Positions 1 through 5,992 are shown, counted from the first letter of the stretch. The stretch is DNA of 9,070 nt from Candidatus Bathyarchaeota archaeon (GCA_023128135.1 JAGMEO010000018.1:1-9070), one strand, 5' to 3'. Notes: generated by a model from the letters alone, not told the origin. Program-made: numbers and translations.

Positions 1-185
1 TTTCCCTTTCCGAACATTTCGATAGCCGTTGAAGGACAGACTTTAGGACATAGACCACATCCAATACAGCGCTCAATTTTCCACGTAACCATGGCTCGCA
101 TGCCCTTTACTATGGGAGCTTTTTCATACGGGTAAAGAATGGTCACAGGCTTTTTTTTAGCGTTTTTCAGTAGCTCTCTTTCCAT
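1..185 (-). CDS. nuoI: Ferredoxin-like subunit of the membrane hydrogenase/complex I-like operon (NuoI/MbhN family), partial
   Basis: Only the first 61 residues are in the window; the 3' part lies beyond the left edge. After a basic N-terminus comes the segment PVTILYPYEKAP, usual in NuoI/MbhN-type proteins, then a complete [4Fe-4S] motif CIGCGLCPKVCP with Cys40, Cys43, Cys46 and Cys50. Full-length members carry a second such motif, which would lie outside the window. Such subunits relay electrons between a soluble donor, usually ferredoxin in archaea, and the cluster in the B subunit. The ATG at 185 sits 2 bases after the NuoH stop and has a good ribosome-binding site (GGTGAT, inside the end of nuoH), so it is probably translationally coupled. 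The family is clear; the electron partner is inferred. Confidence 0.9.
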   Translation of the reverse strand, partial: MERELLKNAKKKPVTILYPYEKAPIVKGMRAMVTWKIERCIGCGLCPKVCPSTAIEMFGKG

Positions 186-187
186 GC

Positions 188-1141
188 TCAAGGAATCACC
201 ATCGGCATTAGCTCTACTAGGATGACTTGAATGAGTGCCAGAGGGGTTAGGTACTTCCAAGCTCCCTTGAGTGCTTGGTCTATCCTGAACCTGGCAAATA
301 AAGCCCTGAGATTTGACAAGATTAAGATACAGATTACAAGTTTTGTGAAGAAGTATAGAACAGATTGTGTTTGCCATGGACCTATTGGGCCTCCCAAGTA
401 TAGAGAGACCATTAATGACGCCGCTAAGACGAGTTCGAAGTCTTCTGTTAGTCTTAATAGGGCAAGTTTCTTCCCACTGAACTCAACAAACCATCCCTTC
501 ACAATTTCTGTCTTAGCTTTTGGTATATCAAATGGAACCATCCGGAGTTCTGCTAAAAGGCATATAGTGACTATTACAAAACCCAAAGGTTGAGCCAGTA
601 GTAACAAGTGTTCCGAGGCTTGGAATTGAACAATTTTGCTTAACGAGAGACTCCTGGCTGAGATGGCTGGCCCTGTCATAGCTATGGTCAGAGGTATCTC
701 AAATGCAAGCATCTGGAGGATGACTCTCATACCCCCGATCATGCTGAATCGATTTGTCGATGACCAAGCGCTTAGAAATGTGATGATTATTCTAAGAGTC
801 ATTACAAACATTATGAAGATTAAGTCCCCTTCAAACCACACGAGCGCGGAGGAACCAGCTATGGGGATCAGAAAAAGAGGCATTAGGGAAAGGGTTAGGA
901 TCAATATTGGACCGAGAGAGAACATTATTCTATCTACGGCTGCAGGTATGATGTCCTCATTTGACAGTAGTTTAATGAAATCCGCGAAGGGTTGAAGTAT
1001 TCCTTCGGGACCCGTATGTTTGGGGCCAACACGGTTCTGGAGTTTAGCTACTGCCTTTCGGTCCAACCACTCACAGAAGAAGGCTAGGAAAAGCAGGAAT
1101 AATAAGCCTGGAAACACTATGATGTCAAGAAAAGGCATCAT
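188..1141 (-). CDS. nuoH: NuoH/ND1-family membrane subunit of the group 4 hydrogenase-like complex
   Basis: This 317-residue, very hydrophobic protein has about eight membrane segments, the usual size for NuoH, FpoH or MbhM. Family motifs are present: DRKAVAKLQNRVGP at 27-40 with GILQPFADFIKLL at 47-59, the SAWSSTNRFSMIGG loop at 124-137 with Glu148 after it, and PFDIPKAKTEIVKG at 203-216 followed by EFSG at 220-223. NuoH anchors the peripheral arm and starts the proton path from the redox module to the antiporter-like subunits. In the cytoplasmic loop the usual PEAE is PKAK: Lys208 and Lys210 stand where complex I has conserved glutamates, while Asp205 and Glu212 are kept. Its ATG overlaps the nuoD stop (ATGA); a second ATG follows directly and could be the true start. 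Confidence 0.95.
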   Translation of the reverse strand: MMPFLDIIVFPGLLFLLFLAFFCEWLDRKAVAKLQNRVGPKHTGPEGILQPFADFIKLLSNEDIIPAAVDRIMFSLGPILILTLSLMPLFLIPIAGSSALVWFEGDLIFIMFVMTLRIIITFLSAWSSTNRFSMIGGMRVILQMLAFEIPLTIAMTGPAISARSLSLSKIVQFQASEHLLLLAQPLGFVIVTICLLAELRMVPFDIPKAKTEIVKGWFVEFSGKKLALLRLTEDFELVLAASLMVSLYLGGPIGPWQTQSVLYFFTKLVICILILSNLRALFARFRIDQALKGAWKYLTPLALIQVILVELMPMVIP

Positions 1142-2310
1142 CTCTCTTCATACCATCCTATAGAGTACTTTCTCAACTCGTCTCCTGTCCAGCTGTTGGT
1201 GCTTCTATTTTCTGTGTCAATAAAGGTCATTCGCTCAGCGCAAGCTATGCAAGGATCTATTCCAGCAATGATCATAGGAATGTCAGCAATGTTCATATTC
1301 TCAAACATCTTGCAAAGTGGCAATAGGTTCGCTAGGGTAGGCGCCCTCATCTTGAGCCGGGCTAGTTTGTCTGTTCCATCCGCTCTCAAGTAGTGAAGAT
1401 TCTCTCCTCGAGGAGCCTCAACTCGACTCACAGCCTCGCCTTGTGGAACCTGACTTGGAACCCTGACTCTCACCTTTCCTTTAGGCAAGTTGTCTAACAT
1501 TTGACGAATTATTTCTATACTCTCAAAAACTTCTTCGCACCGGGCTAGAAGTCTACTTGCTACGTCGCATCCATCGTATGTGATGATGTTGAAGGAGGCT
1601 TCTTCGTAGGCAGCGTAAGGGTCATCAAATCTTATGTCTCGCTTGATTCCACTTGCCCTCAGCGTGGGGCCGACAGCACCGAATCTTAAAGCATCTTTAG
1701 GGCGTAGTATTCCTACTCCAACCGTCCTCTTCAATATGGTGGGCTCTGTCATACATAACTTCTTGTAGTACTTCATCCTATCTTCTAGTTGGTCGAGTCC
1801 CCTCTTAACAGGATTAACTGCAATAGCTGTTAGATCCCTGCGTAATCCACCTATAGTGTTTATTCCATAGTTCACTCTCTTTCCAGTAATTGTTTCCACC
1901 ATGTTTAATGCGATCTCCCTGTCACGCCAAGTATACATGAAGAGGGTCTCAAACCCCATCTCGTGGGCTGTAAAACCTAGCCACATGTAGTGGTTCTGTA
2001 TTCTTTCCATTTCAGCTATAATTGTCCTTAGATATCTTGCCCTTGCTGGAATTTCTACGCCAAGAATCTCCTCTACTGCCTGAGAGAAACATATGACATG
2101 AGCTTGGGAGCAAAGTCCGCACACGCGTTCAACCAGATGAATGTTCTGAGTATATGTACGATCTTCAGCCAACTTTTCAATTCCACGGTGAACGTAACCT
2201 AAGCGTAGCTTCACAGAGACCACTCTTTCACCATCAACCTTGAAGGTGAAGTTTATTGGCTCCTTCAAAGCTGGATGTTGAGGGCCAAATGGGATCCGAA
2301 ATGTTGACAT
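1138..2310 (-). CDS. nuoD: [NiFe]-hydrogenase-type large subunit, NuoD/FpoD/MbhL family, with intact Ni-binding cysteines
   Basis: This 390-residue protein belongs to the NuoD/49-kDa family, but the active site is that of a hydrogenase. The N-terminus carries GPQHPA (His11) and HRGIEKL (Glu44). Residues 61-71 read ERVCGLCSQAH, the L1 motif with Cys64 and Cys67. Residues 351-360 read IDPCIACAER, the L2 motif with Cys354 and Cys357. True complex I and Fpo D subunits have lost these four cysteines; group 4 hydrogenases (Ech, Mbh, Hyc) keep them to hold the NiFe(CN)2CO centre. The 30 residues after Arg360 resemble the tail of HycE that the HycI protease removes. The predicted reaction is reversible H2 evolution or uptake at the cytoplasmic face, coupled to ion translocation. 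The start codon overlaps the nuoC stop (TAATG) and has GGAGG upstream. Automated pipelines may label it NADH dehydrogenase subunit D. Confidence 0.93.
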   Translation of the reverse strand: MSTFRIPFGPQHPALKEPINFTFKVDGERVVSVKLRLGYVHRGIEKLAEDRTYTQNIHLVERVCGLCSQAHVICFSQAVEEILGVEIPARARYLRTIIAEMERIQNHYMWLGFTAHEMGFETLFMYTWRDREIALNMVETITGKRVNYGINTIGGLRRDLTAIAVNPVKRGLDQLEDRMKYYKKLCMTEPTILKRTVGVGILRPKDALRFGAVGPTLRASGIKRDIRFDDPYAAYEEASFNIITYDGCDVASRLLARCEEVFESIEIIRQMLDNLPKGKVRVRVPSQVPQGEAVSRVEAPRGENLHYLRADGTDKLARLKMRAPTLANLLPLCKMFENMNIADIPMIIAGIDPCIACAERMTFIDTENRSTNSWTGDELRKYSIGWYEER

Positions 2311-2768
2311 TAAGAACCCTCCAGCTTATGTTTAATGATCTCTGAAGTCCATTTCTTTCTCAAGGGATATACATCGTCAGGCCAACCTTCAGGTAGTAAT
2401 AGAGGAGAAAGATCTGGGTTTCCAATGAAAGTCACACCAAAAAGGTCATGAACTTCTCTCTCATAGAGAGCCGAGCCCGGGATGAGGTCAACTATTGTCG
2501 GTATCACCGGTTCCTTTTTTGATGTCCGCGTTCTTAATGAGAGCACTAACTCTTTGTGTTTCAGATGGTAGATCACTTCGATCTCCTTTCCAATGTCCAC
2601 CCCCGTTATCGTGGCTATTTGGGTGAAGCCTTTAATCTTAACTAGCCTTTCCATGGTTTTTCTAAAGTCGTCTTGGGATACTGTGACAAATACCCGGCGA
2701 CTTTGTTGAACCGTGATTTCTATGGCTTTTCTTTCAAGCCATTTGTCACGCCATTTTAGCTTCATCAT
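2310..2768 (-). CDS. nuoC: NuoC/30-kDa-family subunit of the hydrogenase complex
   Basis: This 152-residue soluble protein has the complex I 30-kDa signature near its C-terminus: ALYEREVHDLFGVTFIGNPD at about 100-119, then LLLPEGWPDDVYPLRKKW at 123-140. The length fits a minimal archaeal or hydrogenase C subunit; there is no fusion to D as in some bacteria. It has no cofactor ligands. Its family role is structural, packing against the D and B subunits in the peripheral arm. The start overlaps the nuoB stop as ATGA (ATG at 2768-2766, immediately followed by a second ATG), and the stop shares one base with the nuoD start, so the three genes are translationally coupled. Confidence 0.93.
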   Translation of the reverse strand: MMKLKWRDKWLERKAIEITVQQSRRVFVTVSQDDFRKTMERLVKIKGFTQIATITGVDIGKEIEVIYHLKHKELVLSLRTRTSKKEPVIPTIVDLIPGSALYEREVHDLFGVTFIGNPDLSPLLLPEGWPDDVYPLRKKWTSEIIKHKLEGS

Positions 2769-3190
2769 TGTTTCTTCTCATATTTTTTGATGGCTTGTAT
2801 CAAACCGTTAATTATTGCCTCCGGCTTGGGTGGACATCCGGAAACATAAATATCCACTGGAATGACTTTGTCAATTCCACCATGGATATTGTAAGAACCA
2901 GTAAATGGAGCGCCGCTGATAGCGCAGGTTCCGACTGCAACGACGCACTTCGGATTTGGCATCTGCTCATAGATACGAACAAGCCGATCCTTAGTCTGTC
3001 TAACTACTGGTCCGGTTGCAACTAGCACATCGGCGTGTCTTGGGCTTCCTTGTAGAATGATGCCGAACCGTTCAAGGTCAAACCTTGGTGTAAACGCGGC
3101 AACAACTTCGATGTCACACCCATTACAGGAGCCAGTGTTGAAGTGGAGAGCCCATGGAGACTTCTTCCTAGCCCAAGATATCAAACCCAT
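2765..3190 (-). CDS. nuoB: [NiFe]-hydrogenase-type small subunit, NuoB/MbhJ family, holding the proximal [4Fe-4S] cluster
   Basis: This 141-residue protein is about the size of MbhJ/EchC-type small subunits and has no twin-arginine signal, so it is cytoplasmic. The cluster ligands are visible: Cys22 and Cys25 in TGSCNGCDIEVV, Cys89 in VGTCAISG, and Cys119 in VSGCPPKP. The first pair is spaced CxxC, as in [NiFe]-hydrogenases; complex I NuoB has two adjacent cysteines (the N2 cluster). This agrees with the hydrogenase-type active site in the D subunit. The cluster passes electrons between the Fe-S subunit I and the NiFe centre. The ATG shares one base with the nuoA stop (TAATG), and a GGAGGA stretch lies just upstream. 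Confidence 0.95.
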   Translation of the reverse strand: MGLISWARKKSPWALHFNTGSCNGCDIEVVAAFTPRFDLERFGIILQGSPRHADVLVATGPVVRQTKDRLVRIYEQMPNPKCVVAVGTCAISGAPFTGSYNIHGGIDKVIPVDIYVSGCPPKPEAIINGLIQAIKKYEKKQ

Positions 3191-3561
3191 TATTCTTCTC
3201 TCCTCCAGAGGGGAAGCAATGTAACTATCGCAAGTAAGATTATTATGCAGAAGACTATGGGATAAAATCCGTGACCAAAAGAAGTTGTTAGAATGAAGGC
3301 TGAGATATCGAATATTATAAAGTATGTAATATATATGAAAAACCTTTCAGCATTTACTTGAAACTTCTTTGCTGGAAGATTCTCACCACATGCGTAGGGA
3401 GCAAGTTTATCGCTGGTGTTCTTACTTTTAGGAGCTATAAATGAACCAATAAGATACAGTGATGCACTAAACACTAATGACAGTAGAAAAATTAAGGAGA
3501 CTGAAAATATGAAGCCACTCAAAGCCGTTCCCTCAAAAAAAGGAGTGATAGATTCCAACAA
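3190..3561 (-). CDS. nuoA: NuoA/ND3-family membrane subunit, first gene of the hydrogenase operon
   Basis: This 123-residue protein has three predicted membrane segments (about 15-43, 72-94 and 99-117). The ND3 signature is present: the loop KLAPYACGENLP at 52-63 with Cys58, the residue of the flexible ND3 loop, and FIIFDIS at 81-87. The usual ending FDxE has Ser87 in place of the acidic residue. NuoA bridges the membrane arm and the quinone or active-site region in complex I and Fpo; simple hydrogenases such as Ech lack it. A stop lies two codons upstream of the first TTG (3561-3559), and the gene has no internal ATG. A second TTG at 3522-3520 has a much better ribosome-binding site and would give a 110-residue protein that still keeps all membrane segments. 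The start is therefore uncertain; the family is not. Confidence 0.9.
   Translation of the reverse strand: MLESITPFFEGTALSGFIFSVSLIFLLSLVFSASLYLIGSFIAPKSKNTSDKLAPYACGENLPAKKFQVNAERFFIYITYFIIFDISAFILTTSFGHGFYPIVFCIIILLAIVTLLPLWRREE
3529..3534 (-). promoter_or_regulatory. Ribosome-binding site pointing to a later nuoA start
   Basis: The minus strand reads GAGGGA six bases before the TTG at 3522-3520. No comparable purine-rich site precedes the upstream TTG at 3561. This favours translation from 3522, just before the first membrane segment, unless the transcript is leaderless. Confidence 0.4.
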
Positions 3562-3676
3562 AGACTAAAACGCTTGGGAGGCTTGACACTTGCCCTTTTT
3601 CTTGGTTCCATTTTAAGTTGATGTGCTCTGTTCATCGCGGGATTTTCCGGTTTTCTTGAATTAACCTATTTTCCTC

Positions 3677-3682
3677 TTTATA
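3677..3682 (-). promoter_or_regulatory. Candidate TATA box for the hydrogenase operon
   Basis: The minus strand reads TATAAA here, preceded by the A-rich stretch CCAAAATTAC, which could include a weak BRE. Transcription would start near 3655 and give a leader of roughly 95 bases before the first nuoA start. A second TATA-like stretch (minus strand, about 3834-3840) would give a longer leader that includes the hairpins at 3716-3783. The choice between them cannot be made from sequence alone. Confidence 0.35.
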
Positions 3683-3715
3683 GTAATTTTGGACTCGCTC
3701 TGTTAATTTTTAGGG

Positions 3716-3783
3716 GCTCATCACTAAAATTGACTGGTGCAATTTAGAGCGTGATCGGAAACCGCGTAAAGGGGCACGATCAT
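3716..3783. other. Two adjacent potential hairpins upstream of the hydrogenase operon
   Basis: The first hairpin (3716-3750) has an inner stem AAATTG/CAATTT with a 7-base loop, and an outer GCTC/GAGC stem. The second (3751-3783) pairs GTGATCG with CGATCAT over seven positions, one of them G-U on the plus strand. They abut each other. No known RNA family was recognised. They could be a structured leader element if transcription of the hydrogenase operon starts upstream of 3790, or could be chance in A+T-rich DNA. Confidence 0.25.
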
Positions 3784-3971
3784 ATTAATCGTTAGTAAAG
3801 TCCTAAAATTACATTTTAATCAAAGCTTTTTAATTTAAATGTTCAGGTTGGTTGACGTTGTTAATTCTTTTATGCGTATGTGCCATCCTTTCACATCGTC
3901 TATGCGCACATTTTATCTTGTCTCCGAGAGGGCATTTACGATACACCATTTGACGTTATGCTTTTGGAGAG

Positions 3972-3987
3972 CCTCCAAGCTTGGAGG
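3972..3987. repeat. Perfect 16-base palindrome CCTCCAAGCTTGGAGG
   Basis: The two 8-base halves are exact reverse complements with no spacer. The element is G+C-rich within an A+T-rich intergenic region and overlaps no supported gene. Possible roles are an operator for a dimeric regulator or a transcript hairpin. A zero-length loop makes the operator reading slightly more natural. Confidence 0.5.
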
Positions 3988-4284
3988 TAGACTTCTTGAG
4001 GATGTTATTTAATTATTGCTTTTTTGCTTTCGTAATGTTGAGGGGGCAACGCGGATCGTTCCTAAGATCCTTCTTACCAAAGAACCAGTTAAGAAGCCTT
4101 AGCAGAACCACACTGATTAATCCGCAAAAATGAAACATAGAAAAACCACATAAAGATTTTGAATAGCACACTGAAAGAAATAATGGTAAAAGAACTAGCA
4201 TCAATCCAAAACATTCCAAAAACGGTATAAAATCTGTTTCAAGACAGAATAACGTAAATTTTAAATAATTTTGTTTCAAATGAT

Positions 4285-4292
4285 TTTAAATA
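4285..4292 (+). promoter_or_regulatory. TATA box of SUI1, giving a leaderless mRNA
   Basis: TTTAAATA lies about 26-30 bases before the ATG at 4318, the usual TATA-to-start spacing in archaea, so transcription should begin at or within a few bases of the start codon. The AAAGGAG at 4296-4302 is too far (15 bases) to serve as a normal ribosome-binding site. Confidence 0.55.
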
Positions 4293-4317
4293 CTTAAAGG
4301 AGCTTAGAAATCTAATA

Positions 4318-4656
4318 ATGGCAGAAATATGTTCTATTTGTGGTCTTCCAAAGGAAATTTGCGTCTGTGGTACTATTAGTAAAGAACAGCAGAAAGTAAT
4401 TGTTACCCTTGAGAAAAGAAAATGGGGTAAGGCAACTACTATTATTGAAGGATTTGATGAAAAAAGTGTTGACTTAAGTAGACTTGCTCAAAAACTGAAA
4501 ACTCTTTGTGCCTGTGGCGGAACAGCAAAGAATAATCAAATAATTCTTCAAGGCGATCACAGAGAGAAAGCAAAAGAACTTTTGGCAAAGCAAGGCTTTC
4601 ACGAAGACAACATTGAGATTAAATCCCGAATATCTCGAACTCGTAAGCGCAGGTGA
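4318..4656 (+). CDS. sui1: Translation initiation factor aIF1 (SUI1 family)
   Basis: This 112-residue protein begins with a zinc-knuckle motif, Cys5, Cys8, Cys15 and Cys17, in the form CxxCGLPxxxCxC common in archaeal SUI1 proteins. The SUI1 fold follows: VIVTLEKRKWGKATTIIEGF at 27-46, a DLSRLAQKLKTLCACGGTAK stretch at 52-71, QIILQGDHREKAKELLAKQGF at 74-94, and a basic tail. aIF1 binds the small ribosomal subunit near the P site and enforces accurate start-codon and initiator tRNA selection. The length is normal. The transcript appears leaderless, from the TATA box at 4285, and a T-tract follows the stop directly. Confidence 0.96.
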   Translation: MAEICSICGLPKEICVCGTISKEQQKVIVTLEKRKWGKATTIIEGFDEKSVDLSRLAQKLKTLCACGGTAKNNQIILQGDHREKAKELLAKQGFHEDNIEIKSRISRTRKRR

Positions 4657-4657
4657 C

Positions 4658-4664
4658 TTTTTTT
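4658..4664 (+). terminator. Oligo-T terminator after SUI1
   Basis: Seven consecutive T residues begin one base after the SUI1 stop codon. Archaeal RNA polymerase commonly terminates at such T-tracts without a hairpin. A small perfect hairpin (CACTCT/AGAGTG with a 4-base loop, 4668-4683) lies just downstream. Read-through into the next gene is still possible, since the gap is only 35 bases. Confidence 0.4.
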
Positions 4665-4691
4665 GAACACTCTTGATAGAGTGGTTGTAAT

Positions 4692-4925
4692 ATGCCTTTT
4701 TTAAAAAGTTTAGTTGAGGTTTTAAGGAATTTAAAAAGAGATGGTGTTAAACCAAAAATCTGTCCAAAATGTGGGAGTCAGAGAGTGTCTTTCTTAAGTA
4801 AATATGATTTATGGCTATTTCCTGAACAATATGTCTGCAAGGATTGTGGATATCAGGGTTCGCTATTTATTGAATTAGAAAAAGATGAAAAAAAAGGTAA
4901 AAAGGAAGCAGAGGGCAGACGTTAA
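4692..4925 (+). CDS. Small zinc-ribbon protein of unknown function
   Basis: This 77-residue protein has a short basic N-terminal helix, then a zinc ribbon with Cys24 and Cys27 in ICPKCGSQ and Cys49 and Cys52 in VCKDCGYQG. It ends in a highly charged Lys/Glu tail (63-77) without hydrophobic character. Such mini-proteins are common in archaea next to transcription and translation genes, and may bind nucleic acid or a partner protein; no specific function can be assigned. The ATG at 4692 has only a weak upstream site. The gene follows SUI1 by 35 bases and may be co-transcribed if termination is leaky. It converges on tfb with 5 bases between the two stop codons. Confidence 0.8.
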   Translation: MPFLKSLVEVLRNLKRDGVKPKICPKCGSQRVSFLSKYDLWLFPEQYVCKDCGYQGSLFIELEKDEKKGKKEAEGRR

Positions 4926-4929
4926 GTGT

Positions 4930-4943
4930 TTTAGACGTCTAAA
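4930..4943. repeat. 14-base perfect palindrome at the convergent stop of tfb
   Basis: TTTAGACGTCTAAA is its own reverse complement. It covers the last codons and stop of tfb and starts 5 bases after the stop of the zinc-ribbon gene. It may take part in termination at the convergent junction, but part of it is constrained by coding. Confidence 0.35.
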
Positions 4944-5866
4944 CCCAGCACTTCTCTGAGACCACGATATCTGTTCCTGACTGTTACTTCTGTTACTCCT
5001 GCTGATTCTGCAAGGTCTTTCTGAGTCTTTCTTTCGCCTTCTAACACACACGCAATGTATAATGCTGCTGCTGCCATACCCATTGGATCTTTGCCCGAAA
5101 CGGCTCTATTCTTCTTAGCTATCTTTATGACTTGAATGGCTCTTTGCTGAGTCTTTTCACTGATGTTTACTTTAGACGCAATCTTTGGAATGTTCCTTAT
5201 TGGATTTGCAATAGGCATCTTTATGTCAAGTTCATAGATAAGTAAACGGTAACATCGTGCAACGTCCTTCTTTTTTATTAGACCTGCTTCTGCAGTCTCC
5301 CTTAAAGTTCGAGGGGTCTCAGTGAAACGACAAGCCGCGTATAGAGAAGCTGCGACTATAGCTGAGATTGATCGTCCCCGCACTAAACCCTTGTCTAAAG
5401 CTCTACGATAAATGAGAGCCCCCTTCTCCTTAACAGTATCTGGGACATAGATCTTATCCGCTAATCTATCTAGTTCAGCCATTGCCTGAGCAAGGTTTCT
5501 ATCTATGGATGAATGTACTCTGGACCTGATCTGCCACTTTCGCAGTCTAAGCATTTGAATTTTTGTTGATGTTGGAAGCTGCCTTCCAAAAGCATCTCGA
5601 TTAATTCTGTCTATAACTGTTGATAGACCTTTATCATGAACAGAATATGAAGTTGGAGTGCCAACCCTGCTTCTAGCGTTCTTTTCTTCTCTTGTGAAAG
5701 CTCTCCACTCAGGCCCACTGTTCATAACATTCTCTTTCACTACTAGACCACATTCTCCACATACAACTTCGCCCCTACCATAATCTTCAATAAAAGTAGT
5801 CCCTCCGCACTCTGGACAACTTGTAGTCCTTCTAATTGTTCGATAGGATTGTTTTGAGTCTGACAA
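4931..5866 (-). CDS. tfb: Archaeal transcription initiation factor B (TFB, TFIIB homologue)
   Basis: This 311-residue protein has the full-length TFB layout. An N-terminal zinc ribbon (Cys17, Cys20, Cys36, Cys39) recruits RNA polymerase. The B-reader region follows (about 50-75, including EWRAFTREE), then two cyclin-fold repeats at about 115-205 and 215-305. The second carries the helix-turn-helix TQKDLAESAGVTEVTVRNRY at 281-300, which contacts the BRE next to TATA. TFB binds the TBP-TATA complex and positions polymerase for initiation. The start is a TTG with a strong GGAGG seven bases upstream; no ATG is available upstream in frame. A promoter candidate lies at 5959-5974. No intein or truncation is seen. 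Confidence 0.97.
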   Translation of the reverse strand: MSDSKQSYRTIRRTTSCPECGGTTFIEDYGRGEVVCGECGLVVKENVMNSGPEWRAFTREEKNARSRVGTPTSYSVHDKGLSTVIDRINRDAFGRQLPTSTKIQMLRLRKWQIRSRVHSSIDRNLAQAMAELDRLADKIYVPDTVKEKGALIYRRALDKGLVRGRSISAIVAASLYAACRFTETPRTLRETAEAGLIKKKDVARCYRLLIYELDIKMPIANPIRNIPKIASKVNISEKTQQRAIQVIKIAKKNRAVSGKDPMGMAAAALYIACVLEGERKTQKDLAESAGVTEVTVRNRYRGLREVLGLDV

Positions 5867-5873
5867 TTTGGTT

Positions 5874-5878
5874 CCTCC
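5874..5878 (-). promoter_or_regulatory. Ribosome-binding site that fixes the TTG start of tfb
   Basis: The minus strand reads GGAGG seven bases before the TTG at 5866-5864. This supports the non-ATG start and implies a transcript with a leader. Confidence 0.7.
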
Positions 5879-5958
5879 ACTATAAGTGCTCTATCAACCA
5901 GAAAACATATACTGCACTTGTTGCAGGCTCAGAAAAACCTTCATATGCCTAAATTAAG

Positions 5959-5974
5959 TTATATATAAGCTTTT
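5959..5974 (-). promoter_or_regulatory. BRE/TATA promoter of tfb
   Basis: On the minus strand AAAAGC (BRE-like) is followed directly by TTATATATAA (TATA). Transcription would begin near 5937, leaving a leader of about 70 bases. The TATA core is nearly symmetric, so it might also be bound in the other direction. Confidence 0.5.
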
Positions 5975-5992
5975 ACTCTGGCCCAATAGAGT

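Larger units (their letters stand above)
3562..4317. other. Gene-poor intergenic region between the hydrogenase operon and SUI1
   Basis: No convincing gene is seen in these roughly 750 bases. The stretch holds the upstream region of the minus-strand hydrogenase operon, two adjacent hairpins (3716-3783), a perfect 16-base palindrome (3972-3987), and, at the right end, the promoter of the plus-strand SUI1 gene. It is A+T-rich. The only open frame of note (minus strand, 4013-4279) has a TTG start without a ribosome-binding site and looks like chance. No tRNA, rRNA or CRISPR repeat was recognised. Confidence 0.6.

Noticed and set aside
231..995. Plus-strand open frames of about 120 codons at 231-593 and 636-995
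   Set aside because: Both lie antisense within nuoH, whose motifs and length are clear; no family features are seen.
1196..1393. Plus-strand open frame of 65 codons
   Set aside because: Antisense to the conserved C-terminal part of the hydrogenase large subunit.
2768..3025. Plus-strand open frame of 85 codons
   Set aside because: Antisense to the small subunit gene with its intact cluster motifs.
1138..3561. Reading the operon as ordinary NADH:quinone oxidoreductase or F420H2 dehydrogenase
   Set aside because: No NuoE/F/G genes lie between D and H, and the D and B subunits carry hydrogenase cysteine patterns that quinone-reducing complexes lack.
3718..3724. GTGATGA on the minus strand resembling box C of a C/D-box guide RNA
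   Set aside because: No matching D, D' and C' boxes at the proper spacing follow it.
4013..4279. Minus-strand 88-codon open frame encoding a hydrophobic N-terminal part and basic tail
   Set aside because: Its first start is TTG with no ribosome-binding site, the composition is what A+T-rich DNA gives by chance, and no family is recognisable. It could still be a small membrane protein, but support is too thin.
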